Assembly: GCA_031315915.1 (NCBI GenBank)
Contig: JALDRK010000010.1
Span: forward strand, 1 to 64,000
Direction: 5' to 3'
DNA length: 64,000 bases
Source: Nitrospirales bacterium
Lineage (GTDB): Bacteria > Nitrospirota > Nitrospiria > Nitrospirales > UBA8639
This document shows, in pieces, positions 32,897 through 41,604 of the stretch. The notes beneath the pieces are model-generated. The model had not been told where the DNA came from. It saw only the letters and a list, made by a program, of their open reading frames with translations, and ran no database searches. The stretch's first letter is position 1. Each line of letters begins with the position of its first letter. Made by a program: the position numbers and the translations under genes.

Positions 32897-33502
32897 ATGG
32901 ATACACAAAACCTTATCCGGCCTCACAATCCGCAAGGCATTTTCTTGATGGTCATGTTTGGAATAGTGTCCCTAACTTCTTTAGCAAGCATGGCACTGGG
33001 GCTTGAGAACGGTCCATGGAAAGAACCAACTCCAGGACACGAAGAAACACCCCCAATCATTATTGAAGGAGAGGTCACGAGAGTTCAGGGGGAATTTTCG
33101 GGAAAAGATTTTTTTCAAATGAGAGATCAACGTTATGTGGTGGAAACGCCGATGGGAAGCCAATGGAACCTTCATCTTGGCGAGCATACCCAAAAGACGG
33201 GTGATATTTTCTTGGGGGACCAGGTGAAAGCCAGCATCGGCAAAGATGGATTGCTCCAAACCGTTCAAAAAATTGAACAGAAAAAGACGAGTCCTCCCAA
33301 AAACTCCGTTGTACGTCGTCAGATCACTGGGATAGTTGAAAAAAGGAACGGAAATTTTCTGTATGTGAAACAGGGTGATCACACGGAAATTCTGCATCTG
33401 GATGACCAGAGCACTTTTGAAGGAGACATTCGGGAAGGAACGAATGTTGTCGCTCAATTAGGGGACGCTGGCTATGCCATCAGGGTCGAAGAATCAAAGT
33501 AA
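32897..33502 (+). CDS. Exported protein with two beta-rich (OB-like) units
   Basis: 201 residues behind AAAAAAGGAGAGTGCC. The signal segment is at about 13-34 (GIFLMVMFGIVSLTSLASMA). Unit one: IIIEGEVTRVQGE, YVVETPMGSQWNLHLGEHT and FLGDQVKASI. Unit two: RRQITGIVEKRNGNFLYVKQ, TEILHLDDQST and REGTNVVAQLGD. The plan G-x-V strand, loop, hydrophobic strand and G-D/G-T turn repeats that of 32502 and 18664. Predicted periplasmic; ligand unknown. It may form a functional set with the single-unit protein upstream, though a hairpin separates the genes. Confidence 0.75.
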   Translation: MDTQNLIRPHNPQGIFLMVMFGIVSLTSLASMALGLENGPWKEPTPGHEETPPIIIEGEVTRVQGEFSGKDFFQMRDQRYVVETPMGSQWNLHLGEHTQKTGDIFLGDQVKASIGKDGLLQTVQKIEQKKTSPPKNSVVRRQITGIVEKRNGNFLYVKQGDHTEILHLDDQSTFEGDIREGTNVVAQLGDAGYAIRVEESK

Positions 33503-33725
33503 ACCATAAGACCATTCTATTCTCTCCTGGATTGCCTGAAAAATTGGGGCATTGACCCTCTTCTAAGGATTTTCGGCACAAAGGAACCACAAAGGGAAAG
33601 AAGTGAAAGACGAGGAGAGAATGTACGAGGCGGATCTTTGGATATTTTCCAGACAGTTCACATGCAGAGGCCCGGGAATGCAACCGGTGACGTTTTGTAT
33701 CTTTCAACCGAAAAGGAGATTAGCT

Positions 33726-34175
33726 ATGGCAATGGATTTCGCGTCAACATTATTCCCCTCTGTGCATGTTTCTAAAGCAATACAAGAAGAAATCCCTCAT
33801 AATCGACCACTGGGGAAAAAAATCATGATAGTGGACGACGACGATGACTTTCGAATGTTGCTGTGTCACCGGCTAGAAAGAAAAGGGATCAAATGCTTTG
33901 AAGCTGAAAATGGAGAAGTGGCAAAATCACAACTCAAGAAAACTCATGTCGATCTCGTCATTACGGATTATCGAATGCCCAAAATAGACGGTTTGGAATT
34001 AATCGAATGGCTGCATAACAATCAAGAGCATGTGCCAATAATTTTTGTCTCAGGAGATTTAAGTTTTCCCATTAGAGAAAAAGCCGCACAGGCAAGGGTT
34101 TGCGCCGTCTTTTCAAAACCGTGTTCTCTTTCGGATATATCATATAAAGCAGAAGAAATCTTAGGCAAATTGTAA
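33726..34175 (+). CDS. Single-domain response regulator with N-terminal extension
   Basis: 149 residues from ATG 33726, set by AAAAGGAGATTAGCT. An N-terminal extension of about 30 residues precedes a full receiver: IMIVDDDDDFRM, phospho-acceptor aspartate in LVITDYRMPKIDG, serine in IIFVSGDLS, lysine in AVFSKPCSL. No output domain. It stands alone, downstream of the beta-rich protein genes. It probably works in a phosphorelay or by protein-protein contact. Confidence 0.86.
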   Translation: MAMDFASTLFPSVHVSKAIQEEIPHNRPLGKKIMIVDDDDDFRMLLCHRLERKGIKCFEAENGEVAKSQLKKTHVDLVITDYRMPKIDGLELIEWLHNNQEHVPIIFVSGDLSFPIREKAAQARVCAVFSKPCSLSDISYKAEEILGKL

Positions 34176-34344
34176 GTACGTCCGTGTCAATATAAGTTCG
34201 ATATCTTTATCGGCAGACGACAAACACCTTCCACATAAATATCCATTTATTCCCCTGGCTATCTTTACTTCCTTTCCGAAGGACTTCTTCGGCCCTCATT
34301 TTCCTGGAATGGAATATATGCAATTAGCACCAGATCTTGTGTGC

Positions 34345-35646
34345 CTATTGGCTTCGTATTTGAACTTGTCGGGAAATCCGAAAGGCCACCAGAGAGGTTA
34401 GAAGAAGGACCATTCCCATGCCTATCAGGGACCATGATTCTCCGAACCGTTCCGCGACCCAGCCAAATGTTGTCATTCCTCCTATGGCCGCGAGCATGGC
34501 CAATGTCCCATATAGCGCTAACACACGTCCGATAAGCCGTGGAGGAGAAATTTCTTGAATAATCCCCCACTCTATTGGAGTCAGAACGCCACTTCCCATC
34601 CCAAACAGCAGGGCGACGAGGAGACTGAGGGGCAACTCAGTCCTTCCGGTTAATCCCCAAAGAGCTACTGCGGTCAGGAGACTGGTGGTTCCCAGCAGTC
34701 GGATTCGTTGCCAGACTGCTCCAAGATCTGCTCTGGCAAGAAATACGGAAGCCAACAATAGGCCCACTCCCACGCCAGAAGTTAAATAACCGACTTCCAC
34801 CGGTCCTAATTTCAACATGTTCCGGCCAATGACCGGTAATAAGGTATGAAAGGCACTAATGACAAAACTGTACAGTCCAGCCGTAAAAATCAACAGACGG
34901 ATAACAGGCTGACGAAAAAAGGTAAATTGAACGCCCTCTTGCAAGTCTTGCACATACACGGTGATGGAGTCTTTAAACGTCCCGGACGGGTACGTCAATT
35001 CGGAAATAGACACAAAGAGAAGACAGACCGCCGATCCAATATAAGTCAGGACATTGAGACAGAGAACTTCTTGCGAATTTAAGAAGGCAATGCCCATCCC
35101 GCTCAGCAAGGGACCGAAAATCACCCCAAGACTCATGGTGCTTTGTAGTAAGGCATTTGCAGCCGTCAATTCGGATTTCTGCACGAGAAATGGAATAGAG
35201 GCGAATAAGGCCGGTGCAAATAAGGAAGTGGCTATGGCATTGCAAAACACCAAGACATACAAATATTCAACTGTGAATGCCTCATGCGAAACCAGACAGG
35301 GAATCAATCCAATCAGCAATGCTCGTACAAGGTCAGTGCTGATCAGAATGATTTTTTTGGGAAAACGATCAATGAACACTCCGACGAATGGGCCTAATAA
35401 AATGGGAGGGAGAGTTTGCAAAATCCCAATAATGGTTGTTTGCAATGGAGAGCCGGTGACCGCATAGACAAACCATAACAATGCCAGTTTGGTCACCCCA
35501 TCACCGATTTGAGAGATCAACTGGCTCCACCAAAGGAGTCCGAAATTTCTTTGGAATAACAGCGGTGGATTAGTGGAAAGAGTTTGAGAAATGCCTGGGA
35601 AAGATAGGGAAGGGATGGACATGAGTGTGCGAATGGAGTCCCTCAA
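34345..35646 (-). CDS. MFS transporter (DHA3/MFS_3 type), copy 2
   Basis: 433 residues from TTG 35646, whose bases overlap the stop of the BON gene (TTGA), suggesting coupled translation; ATG 35622 is the alternative start. Twelve membrane helices. The first part NFGLLWWSQLISQIGDGVTKLALLWF and the loop VFIDRFPKKIILI are typical of drug or siderophore exporters of the EntS/MFS_3 group. It is clearly paralogous to the transporter at 36468-37976 and matches it through most of the chain. The substrate is unknown. Last gene of a minus-strand run glycosyltransferase, MFS, BON, MFS. Confidence 0.88.
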   Translation of the reverse strand: MRDSIRTLMSIPSLSFPGISQTLSTNPPLLFQRNFGLLWWSQLISQIGDGVTKLALLWFVYAVTGSPLQTTIIGILQTLPPILLGPFVGVFIDRFPKKIILISTDLVRALLIGLIPCLVSHEAFTVEYLYVLVFCNAIATSLFAPALFASIPFLVQKSELTAANALLQSTMSLGVIFGPLLSGMGIAFLNSQEVLCLNVLTYIGSAVCLLFVSISELTYPSGTFKDSITVYVQDLQEGVQFTFFRQPVIRLLIFTAGLYSFVISAFHTLLPVIGRNMLKLGPVEVGYLTSGVGVGLLLASVFLARADLGAVWQRIRLLGTTSLLTAVALWGLTGRTELPLSLLVALLFGMGSGVLTPIEWGIIQEISPPRLIGRVLALYGTLAMLAAIGGMTTFGWVAERFGESWSLIGMGMVLLLTSLVAFRISRQVQIRSQ

Positions 35647-36275
35647 TCATTATCTGCCTCAAGACGGATATCTTGGGTGTTGACAGCTATGACACCAGGA
35701 ATTTCGCGAGCCGCCTGCGCCGCCTCCAACGCAATAACTTGAAACCGCGTCTGACCACTCAGAGAGATCACGCCCCGAACCGCCACCACCTCAAAGTTGG
35801 CATCCCGTAGAGTCTGACTAGCGGCAAACCGCTGTTTAACCGATTCGGTCAAGCGAGTGTCCACAGTATGCTGAATGGTTGCAAGCAGCGCAGGGTTCAC
35901 TTCGATATGATTAATAATTTCCTTTCCATGCAAGAAGGAAGCAGTTATGCGGGTAGCCAAGGATTTTTCGTCCTCAAGCGAAACTACCCCTGTTAATTCA
36001 ACTGTTTTTTCTTTGACCTGACAATCGATATCGTATGGGAAGAGACGGGGATCCGCCATAAATGCAAGTTTTACCGACAAAATCGGAGATTCGACAATGT
36101 TGCCTGACGTTTTCTTCTGGTGGTCGGCAGGCAAATCCCTCTTTGGCAAGGAGTTCATTTCCCGGTCTTGGACCTGAAAAACAGCCCCCCCATCACTCAC
36201 AAGGAAGGACATGGAATAGCTATGATTCATGTGAATGCTCCATATGATTAAGAAAATAGTAAGTACCGATTTCAT
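35643..36275 (-). CDS. Periplasmic protein with two BON domains
   Basis: 210 residues. N-terminal hydrophobic signal (about 3-20, VLTIFLIIWSIHMNHSYS), then a linker of about 45 residues. First BON-like unit about 70-125: YDIDCQVKEKTVELTGVVS followed by ITASFLHGKEIINHIEVNP. Second BON-like unit about 130-205: LRDANFEVVAVRGVISLSGQ, AAREIPGVIAVNTQDIRLE. BON proteins (OsmY type) bind phospholipid or peptidoglycan surfaces and rise under osmotic stress. The gene overlaps the downstream transporter gene by four bases. A weak GG-N10-GC element upstream (36299-36312) has a poor -12 block and was not called. Confidence 0.82.
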   Translation of the reverse strand: MKSVLTIFLIIWSIHMNHSYSMSFLVSDGGAVFQVQDREMNSLPKRDLPADHQKKTSGNIVESPILSVKLAFMADPRLFPYDIDCQVKEKTVELTGVVSLEDEKSLATRITASFLHGKEIINHIEVNPALLATIQHTVDTRLTESVKQRFAASQTLRDANFEVVAVRGVISLSGQTRFQVIALEAAQAAREIPGVIAVNTQDIRLEADND

Positions 36276-36467
36276 GAATGACTCATTAGACTTGTGCAGC
36301 GTCGCACTTGCCCCCTCGGCCTCCTGCGCTCCTTCAACTATGCACTATGCCACGGGAGAATAAGCCATTTGTGATCGTTTCAGTCATCCGAAACCCTGAC
36401 CACCGGGAATAATTGTCAAAACCTCGCTACTGAAAACATAATAGTGCGAAATACCTTCCATGCGAAC

Positions 36468-37976
36468 TCACCTCTTCTTATACGATAGACTTTGAGGCTT
36501 ATGTGTGTATTTTTTTGACAAAGATGGAGGAGCACGAGAAAGACGTTGAAGTATAACGTCCGCTTTTTTGCTCAACGTGTATGTATAACTACTCGCTTCC
36601 CTTCTATACTGCCGATATCCTTTTCGACAGCCAGTTACAGAAGGGGCAATGGGGGCGAGAATCCATTTTCTTTTGGAATCAGAAGGTCCTGAAGTTTTGA
36701 GAGTGTTCCGCGCAAGAGGCTGTTGACCTTGAATGGCCAAACGAGTGGAGAACATCACAACCACACCAGTGACGAAAAATACGAAGCCAATCATTGAGAT
36801 GCCTGCCATTGAACCGAATGTATCCGCCACTCCTCCAAAGGCCACCATCCCTGCACTTGCCATGGCCATACTCGCAGCATTAATCAAGGTGAAAACGCGA
36901 CCCATTAAATGCTTGGGGGTCGTTTCTTGAATAATCGACCATGCGATAGGTGTAAACGCGGCTGTACTGGCTCCAATAACCGTCACAAGGACAAATCCCC
37001 ACATGACTGAGTGTGAATGAGCAAGTAATTGCAACGCGCTTCCCCCCACGACCATGGAAATGGCCATGAGCAAGATCCGACCATTCCGACCCATATTTTT
37101 CACGCAACTCAATCCCAAAGACGTGAGCAACATTCCCACCCCCATAGAAGACCAAAGCCAACCTAACCATACGGGATCGGCCTCTATATGTTCATTGACG
37201 AACAAGGGAAGCACATAGATAAAGGCACTGGCTCCCAATGTATAAAAGACCGTCGTGAACAAGAGTCCACGCAGCACTGGTTTTTCTCTAAAAACAAACC
37301 GCATACCCACAATCAGATCTTCACTCACCTTCGAAAGCTTCTTCGTCATCTGACGAGCAGGAGTGAGTAATTGTCCTTTGATCGGCCATAAACACAAAGC
37401 CGACAACAAAAAAGTTGCCGCATCTACATAAAGAACATTCTGCGTACCCAGCAACGCAATCAAGACGCCGCATATAGCCGGTCCGATCAGGATGCCCATA
37501 TTGGTCGTTGATTGAAGCAGAGAATTGGCGGACATGAGTTCGGAAGGTTTGACGAGGAGTGGGAGAGAAGCCGCCAAAGCAGGTCCAAACGCGGTAGAGA
37601 AGATGGCTGTAAAAAACACCAGGACAAACAACACTTCCAGCGTCAGCGCGTTCAAAGCATAGAGAATCGGAATGAGCGCGATCAATAACGCCCGAGTGAT
37701 ATCAAGGGCGACCATCACAGATTTCTTTGGCAATCGATCCAAATACACTCCCACTATCGGGCCAAGCACTAGAGGGGGAATGGTTTGCAAAAGACCGATG
37801 ATCGTCATTTTTAAGGCCGATCCCGTCAATTGATAGACAAACCATAAAAGAGCCACTTTGGTTAACCCGTCTCCTATTTGGGAGACCGCCTGTGAAGCCC
37901 ACAGCATGCGGAAGTTTCGATTTTGAAACAAACTCCATCTGTTGGATAAGGCATCAGGATGAGTCGATGTAGACAT
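36468..37976 (-). CDS. MFS transporter (DHA3/MFS_3 type), copy 1, with C-terminal extension
   Basis: 502 residues from ATG 37976, behind AGGGA; an ATG at 38006 is also in frame. Twelve membrane helices, with NFRMLWASQAVSQIGDGLTK, ALLWFVYQLTGSALKMT and VYLDRLPKKSVM as in the paralogue at 34345. The C-terminal 80-90 residues (after about 415) are extra: basic, with SKRKWILAPIAP and many R, K, S and Y. They have no match in the paralogue and are perhaps a cytoplasmic tail or read-through of decayed DNA. It follows the glycosyltransferase gene by 55 bases and may share its sigma-54 promoter. Confidence 0.87.
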   Translation of the reverse strand: MSTSTHPDALSNRWSLFQNRNFRMLWASQAVSQIGDGLTKVALLWFVYQLTGSALKMTIIGLLQTIPPLVLGPIVGVYLDRLPKKSVMVALDITRALLIALIPILYALNALTLEVLFVLVFFTAIFSTAFGPALAASLPLLVKPSELMSANSLLQSTTNMGILIGPAICGVLIALLGTQNVLYVDAATFLLSALCLWPIKGQLLTPARQMTKKLSKVSEDLIVGMRFVFREKPVLRGLLFTTVFYTLGASAFIYVLPLFVNEHIEADPVWLGWLWSSMGVGMLLTSLGLSCVKNMGRNGRILLMAISMVVGGSALQLLAHSHSVMWGFVLVTVIGASTAAFTPIAWSIIQETTPKHLMGRVFTLINAASMAMASAGMVAFGGVADTFGSMAGISMIGFVFFVTGVVVMFSTRLAIQGQQPLARNTLKTSGPSDSKRKWILAPIAPSVTGCRKGYRQYRREASSYTYTLSKKADVILQRLSRAPPSLSKKYTHKPQSLSYKKR

Positions 37977-38031
37977 ATTTTCCCTATTTTTCACAAAATT
38001 GGTCATCCAGATACAGAGAAACCATATCAGG

Positions 38032-39099
38032 CTAGAAATTCACGACTGTGAGTGGATGAGAAGATCTCTCCTCCTGACAACTCACCAATTTTTCATAGGT
38101 TCTTATATATTCCTGAACCATCCGTTTTACGGTAAATCGCTTTTCAAAATCTCGCCGGCAACGTTGACGGCTAAGAGTGGAGACCCAAGGCACGGCTCTC
38201 ACCATTTGCTCAACAGTGTCACAAATAAATCCTGTATGCCCGTCCTTGATAATTTCGGGAACGGAACCCCGACGATAGGCCAAAACAGGTGTTCCACAGG
38301 CCAATGCCTCGATAAAGACAAGTCCAAAAGGTTCGGGCCAGTCGAATGGCGCTAACAGGGCATACGCATTTCCGATGAGATCATTCTTTTCGGAATCGGT
38401 CACCTCACCCAGGTATTCCACCAGGGGATGGGATAAAAGCGGTTCAATGACAGTGCGAAAATATTCACGATCAACCGGATCGATTTTCGCGGCGATTTTT
38501 AGCGGCATCCCGATGCGTTTGGCAATCTCAATGGCGTGATCGGGGCGTTTTTCCGGGGTTAATCGACCGACATAGGCCAGATAAAAATGGGAAACTGGAT
38601 GAAAATCGTAAAGATCTTCCGGCAACCCATGATAAATGGTTTGTTGCCAGTTGGCCCAAGCCAACGGTTTCCGTTGCGCGTCAGAAATGGAGATGAGCGG
38701 ACAATCAAAAAATTCTGCAAAAACCGGTTTGAGTTCCGGAAGATCAAGCCGACCATGAAGTGTCGTCAGAACCGGTGTACCGCAACGCCTTGCCAAGGGA
38801 AAAGCGAGAAAATCCAAATGAGAATGAAAAAGATCAAATTGGTCCGCGGACGCAAATGTTTTTTCCAACATGAGAGTAAATGGAGCTTGCGGATTGCATA
38901 CACCATTGGCTTTTCGAAGGCCTTCCCCACACATCGGTTCCAAATGGGCTGTTGTTTGAGAATCTCCAGACGCAAACAGGGTCACATCATGACCTTGTCG
39001 AACTAGTTCTTCAGTTAAATAAGAAACGATTCTTTCGGTTCCCCCATACTGTTTTGGTGGAACACTTTCAGCTAGAGGCGCCAATTGGGCGATTCTCAT
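38032..39099 (-). CDS. Family 4 glycosyltransferase (GT-B fold)
   Basis: 355 residues from ATG 39099 behind AAGGAG. The N-terminal Rossmann domain starts MRIAQLAPLAESVPPKQYGG and TERIVSYLTEELVRQGHDVT, a common start for these enzymes. The C-terminal donor-binding domain shows YVGRLTPEKRPDHAIEIAKR (about 175-195), then the E-x7-E block EPFGLVFIEALACGTPVLAY and RRGSVPEII. The enzyme should transfer a sugar from a nucleotide sugar to an unknown acceptor in the cytoplasm. A longer in-frame reading from 39222 would include the near-perfect sigma-54 promoter at 39174-39188, which supports the start used here. Confidence 0.88.
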   Translation of the reverse strand: MRIAQLAPLAESVPPKQYGGTERIVSYLTEELVRQGHDVTLFASGDSQTTAHLEPMCGEGLRKANGVCNPQAPFTLMLEKTFASADQFDLFHSHLDFLAFPLARRCGTPVLTTLHGRLDLPELKPVFAEFFDCPLISISDAQRKPLAWANWQQTIYHGLPEDLYDFHPVSHFYLAYVGRLTPEKRPDHAIEIAKRIGMPLKIAAKIDPVDREYFRTVIEPLLSHPLVEYLGEVTDSEKNDLIGNAYALLAPFDWPEPFGLVFIEALACGTPVLAYRRGSVPEIIKDGHTGFICDTVEQMVRAVPWVSTLSRQRCRRDFEKRFTVKRMVQEYIRTYEKLVSCQEERSSHPLTVVNF

Positions 39100-39173
39100 G
39101 TCAAACTCCTTCCATAAATAAATATAGGTGTTAAGCCGCTGGGGGGGTTCATAACCATTGTGCTTTCCTAACA

Positions 39174-39188
39174 GCAAACTTGGTGCCG
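39174..39188 (-). promoter_or_regulatory. Sigma-54 type -24/-12 promoter before the glycosyltransferase gene
   Basis: The minus strand reads CGGCACCAAGTTTGC followed by T, which matches TGGCAC-N5-TTGCT at every position but the first. GG and GC are ten bases apart. It lies 75 bases before ATG 39099. Confidence 0.78.
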
Positions 39189-39818
39189 AAGCCGTTTTGC
39201 TGAAAATAGAGAGATATGTCATTGATAATTTGAAGAAATTTAAAAAAAAGAAATGGAACGGTCTGAGAGGAAAAAATGTAAAAACTACAAATGGCGTGTA
39301 AGGCTTACACGATTGCAGTCCAAGCGAACATCTGCAGAATATTTTCTTGCTGACACATGAAGAATCGTCGATTTATTTCATGTGAAGAATTATTAGCTAA
39401 TAAATCGAAGGAATAGGCCGTTGGTTTGAAATTCCCTTCATATTGGCTGAAAAAGTTATGGGGCCATTTTGTGAACGCTGGATAACCAAGTAAGAGTGTT
39501 AATCTGCCAATCACGGCGAGCGAAAGGCCTTCATGCGCCCATCGACTCCTTTGTAATCCCCTCAATTTTTAATTTCTCCTCGCAGATAGATATGTTCTCT
39601 CAATCCCAACTTGTCGTTTCAGCTGAACAATTCAGGTCTCGGTCATTCCAGACTCAAAACTCCCACGCTCAGTTGGTAATTTTTACTTTTGCTGTACTGT
39701 AAATTTTACTTCCTAATGATTAGGTTATTGAATTTGATAAATGAAAATTTCGCCCCTCTACCCCTTGAACATAATGAAATACAACGGTTTTATTCCATGA
39801 ATCTCTTGCGGCATCTAT
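39189..39818. other. Divergent intergenic core, 630 bases, no gene supported
   Basis: Lies between two sigma-54 promoters that face away from each other. A minus-strand frame at 39305-39565 lacks a ribosome site. The length would allow shared activator binding sites for both promoters. I could not find a clear repeated palindrome by eye. Confidence 0.45.
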
Positions 39819-39833
39819 TGGCCTATCTTTTGC
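39819..39833 (+). promoter_or_regulatory. Sigma-54 type -24/-12 promoter before the second CBS gene
   Basis: TGGCCTATCTTTTGC followed by G: GG and GC are ten bases apart, with a good TTGC -12 block. It lies about 100 bases before ATG 39934. Confidence 0.68.
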
Positions 39834-39933
39834 GTACTACCATTAGTAGAAAGGATGTAGCTTAATTTGATTGAGGAAGTTTTCCTTAAAAAAACAGGCG
39901 GGCTACTTCTGAAAGAATAACCAGGAGGTGGAA

Positions 39934-40362
39934 ATGAATATCGCAGGTATGCCGGCAACGGGATATGAAACCGTCGGGGACATCGTAGGGACTCACATGT
40001 CTCAATATCATTTTCAGGCGGATGTGAGCTCTGTCGTCATGGATATGTTATCCGATCACACTTCGATGGCTCCAGTCGTGAATAACGAAGGGCATTTGGT
40101 GGGATTGATTGGAGAGGTGGAAATTTTAAATACCTTGCGTGTTGGTAGGGATATTGGAAAGTTAAAAGTGGGAGAGATCATGAATCCTGATCGCACGCAC
40201 CTGGTGACGGAACAAACGGCCATTTCAGAGGCCTTAAGACTTTTCCAAGACACGGAATTATCGATTCTCCCAGTCATCAGAAATGGGAAAGTCATTGAGT
40301 CTATTACCAGACACGATCTTATTCGAGCGATGTCTGGAGCCGGACTAGGTGTAGAAAAATGA
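39934..40362 (+). CDS. Two-CBS-domain protein, paralogue of 18172-18606
   Basis: 142 residues from ATG 39934 behind CCAGGAGGTGG. Two CBS repeats: VVMDMLSDHTSMAPVVNNEG and HLVGLIGEVEIL (about 32-62), then MNPDRTHLVTEQTAISEALR, LSILPVIRNGKVIESIT and RHDLIRAM (about 84-132). The start theme TVGDIVGTHMSQYHFQADVS is shared with the paralogue at 18606. It probably binds a nucleotide and regulates a partner. A sigma-54 type promoter precedes it, as with the other copy. The DUF4168-like gene and a lipoprotein gene follow on the same strand. Confidence 0.88.
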   Translation: MNIAGMPATGYETVGDIVGTHMSQYHFQADVSSVVMDMLSDHTSMAPVVNNEGHLVGLIGEVEILNTLRVGRDIGKLKVGEIMNPDRTHLVTEQTAISEALRLFQDTELSILPVIRNGKVIESITRHDLIRAMSGAGLGVEK

Positions 40363-40460
40363 TATGGAGTCAGCCCATGTGAGAGTCTGAGTTCCGTTGA
40401 GAGGCGCGAGAATTAAGAACGGCAGCATTGTTTCATGATACATCCCAAAAAGGAAAACTC

Positions 40461-40850
40461 ATGAACGCATTTCCGGGAAATTTCACCACGTTGATGTGTT
40501 TGATGGCTTTCAGCGGCATATGGTGGTTAGCAAACCCGGTTACACCTAATGCTCAACAAGAGGTTGCTTACCAGAATTCGCTTGAAGAATTCACTCGAGA
40601 TAACCTCACGCCATTTGCTGGAGTCTATAAACAAATCGCGCAGATCAATAATACCTATGCACAGCGTGTCATTCAGTCCGATAACCCTGTCCAGGCTGAA
40701 GTTTTGCAACAGGAAGCTCATCGGCAGATGAACCGTGTGATTGTAGGTCATGGACTATCCATTGAGGACTACAACACCATTTTCCGAACAATTCAAAGCC
40801 ACGCTGGCCTTCGGAAAGAATTTATGACCGTTCTGTATACGGAAAGGTAA
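40461..40850 (+). CDS. Exported DUF4168-like protein
   Basis: 129 residues from ATG 40461, behind AAAAAGGAAAACTC. An N-terminal signal (about 9-33, TLMCLMAFSGIWWLANPVT) is followed by a helical domain: EFTRDNLTPFAGVYKQIAQI, AEVLQQEAHRQMNRVIVGHG and LSIEDYNTIFRTIQSHAGLR. This is the pattern of DUF4168 (a Y/V-x-x-I-x-x-I helix, a Q-rich middle helix and a G-L-S-x-x-x-Y-N-x-I helix). Predicted periplasmic; function unknown. It lies 98 bases after the second CBS gene and may belong to the same sigma-54 transcript. Confidence 0.8.
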   Translation: MNAFPGNFTTLMCLMAFSGIWWLANPVTPNAQQEVAYQNSLEEFTRDNLTPFAGVYKQIAQINNTYAQRVIQSDNPVQAEVLQQEAHRQMNRVIVGHGLSIEDYNTIFRTIQSHAGLRKEFMTVLYTER

Positions 40851-40912
40851 AAAGTTAAACATTCTCATCCTAACCTACCATAGGATGGATAGGGCAATGA
40901 GCCAATGAAAAC

Positions 40913-40931
40913 CCCATTGTCCGACAGTGGG
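40913..40931 (+). terminator. Short hairpin between the DUF4168-like and lipoprotein genes
   Basis: CCCATTGT (40913-40920) pairs with ACAGTGGG (40924-40931) with one wobble and the loop CCG. No T run. It is a weak terminator candidate and could also be a 5' leader structure of the next gene. Confidence 0.35.
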
Positions 40932-40960
40932 TACCATTCAAAATACGGAGGAACACACAA

Positions 40961-41587
40961 ATGAAACTTACATCTCATGCCGTTGTTCTCATAGGTATAT
41001 TCTCGATGGGAATTGGCATCGCGGGATGCTCGGATTCATCCAATAACCCAGGAAATAACGAGCCGAAGGGCCAGCGCACGGGGTTCACCGCGAGCGTGTC
41101 GGGAGCCGTCAATGCGGAAGTCGTCGAGAAAGGACTTGTGACTTACTTGCCTCCGAAAGACCAAGGTTCGATGATCGGGACCCGGCCCGGGTACTTTTTG
41201 GTTGCCAATAACCTTTTGACAGATCCAATCGAGGGAAGAGCCATCATGATTACCTTTCGAATCCCCGATGGAGCACAGCCGGGCAATTATCATCTCATGG
41301 CACCCGATCCTCGAAAGATAGGAGAAAATTTTGACGTACAGGTAGAAACGGTAGAAAAAGGAGATCCGAATGCTTTTCACACGAATACGGAAGGAACGAT
41401 CACGTTGGAAAAATTTTCCCCAGATCGAACCTATCCGGACATCAGCAACATAAAAGGTCGATTTCAATTTGTGACAGAGGACGGAGAGGGAAGGCAGGTT
41501 TCAGTCAATGGGGCTTTTGATTTTCCCGCTGGAGAGGTCTTAACTAAAAAAGGAGAGCATCCCTTGAAGAAACCCTCGAGAGCCTGA
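40961..41587 (+). CDS. Lipoprotein of unknown function
   Basis: 208 residues behind CGGAGGAACACACAA. Signal and lipobox: MKLTSHAVVLIGIFSMGIGI, then AGC, followed by a short linker rich in S, N and P. The mature part is beta-rich: TGFTASVSGAVNAEVVEKGL, GYFLVANNLLTDPIEGRAIM, ITFRIPDGAQPGNYHLMAPD and GRFQFVTEDGEGRQVSVNGA followed by FDFPAG. This resembles secreted beta-sandwich proteins, in which a final V-x-G-x-F-x-F strand is common. No family was recognised. Third gene after the sigma-54 promoter at 39819. Confidence 0.78.
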   Translation: MKLTSHAVVLIGIFSMGIGIAGCSDSSNNPGNNEPKGQRTGFTASVSGAVNAEVVEKGLVTYLPPKDQGSMIGTRPGYFLVANNLLTDPIEGRAIMITFRIPDGAQPGNYHLMAPDPRKIGENFDVQVETVEKGDPNAFHTNTEGTITLEKFSPDRTYPDISNIKGRFQFVTEDGEGRQVSVNGAFDFPAGEVLTKKGEHPLKKPSRA

Positions 41588-41604
41588 GGTCTCTCCATCG
41601 TCTT

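Noticed and set aside
36299-36312. GG-N10-GC element before the BON gene (minus strand)
   Set aside because: The spacing fits but the -12 block reads ACGC and the -24 block GGGCAA, too far from consensus.
39305-39565. 86-codon minus-strand frame between the two sigma-54 promoters
   Set aside because: No ribosome site, and no sign of a domain or of coding-type composition.
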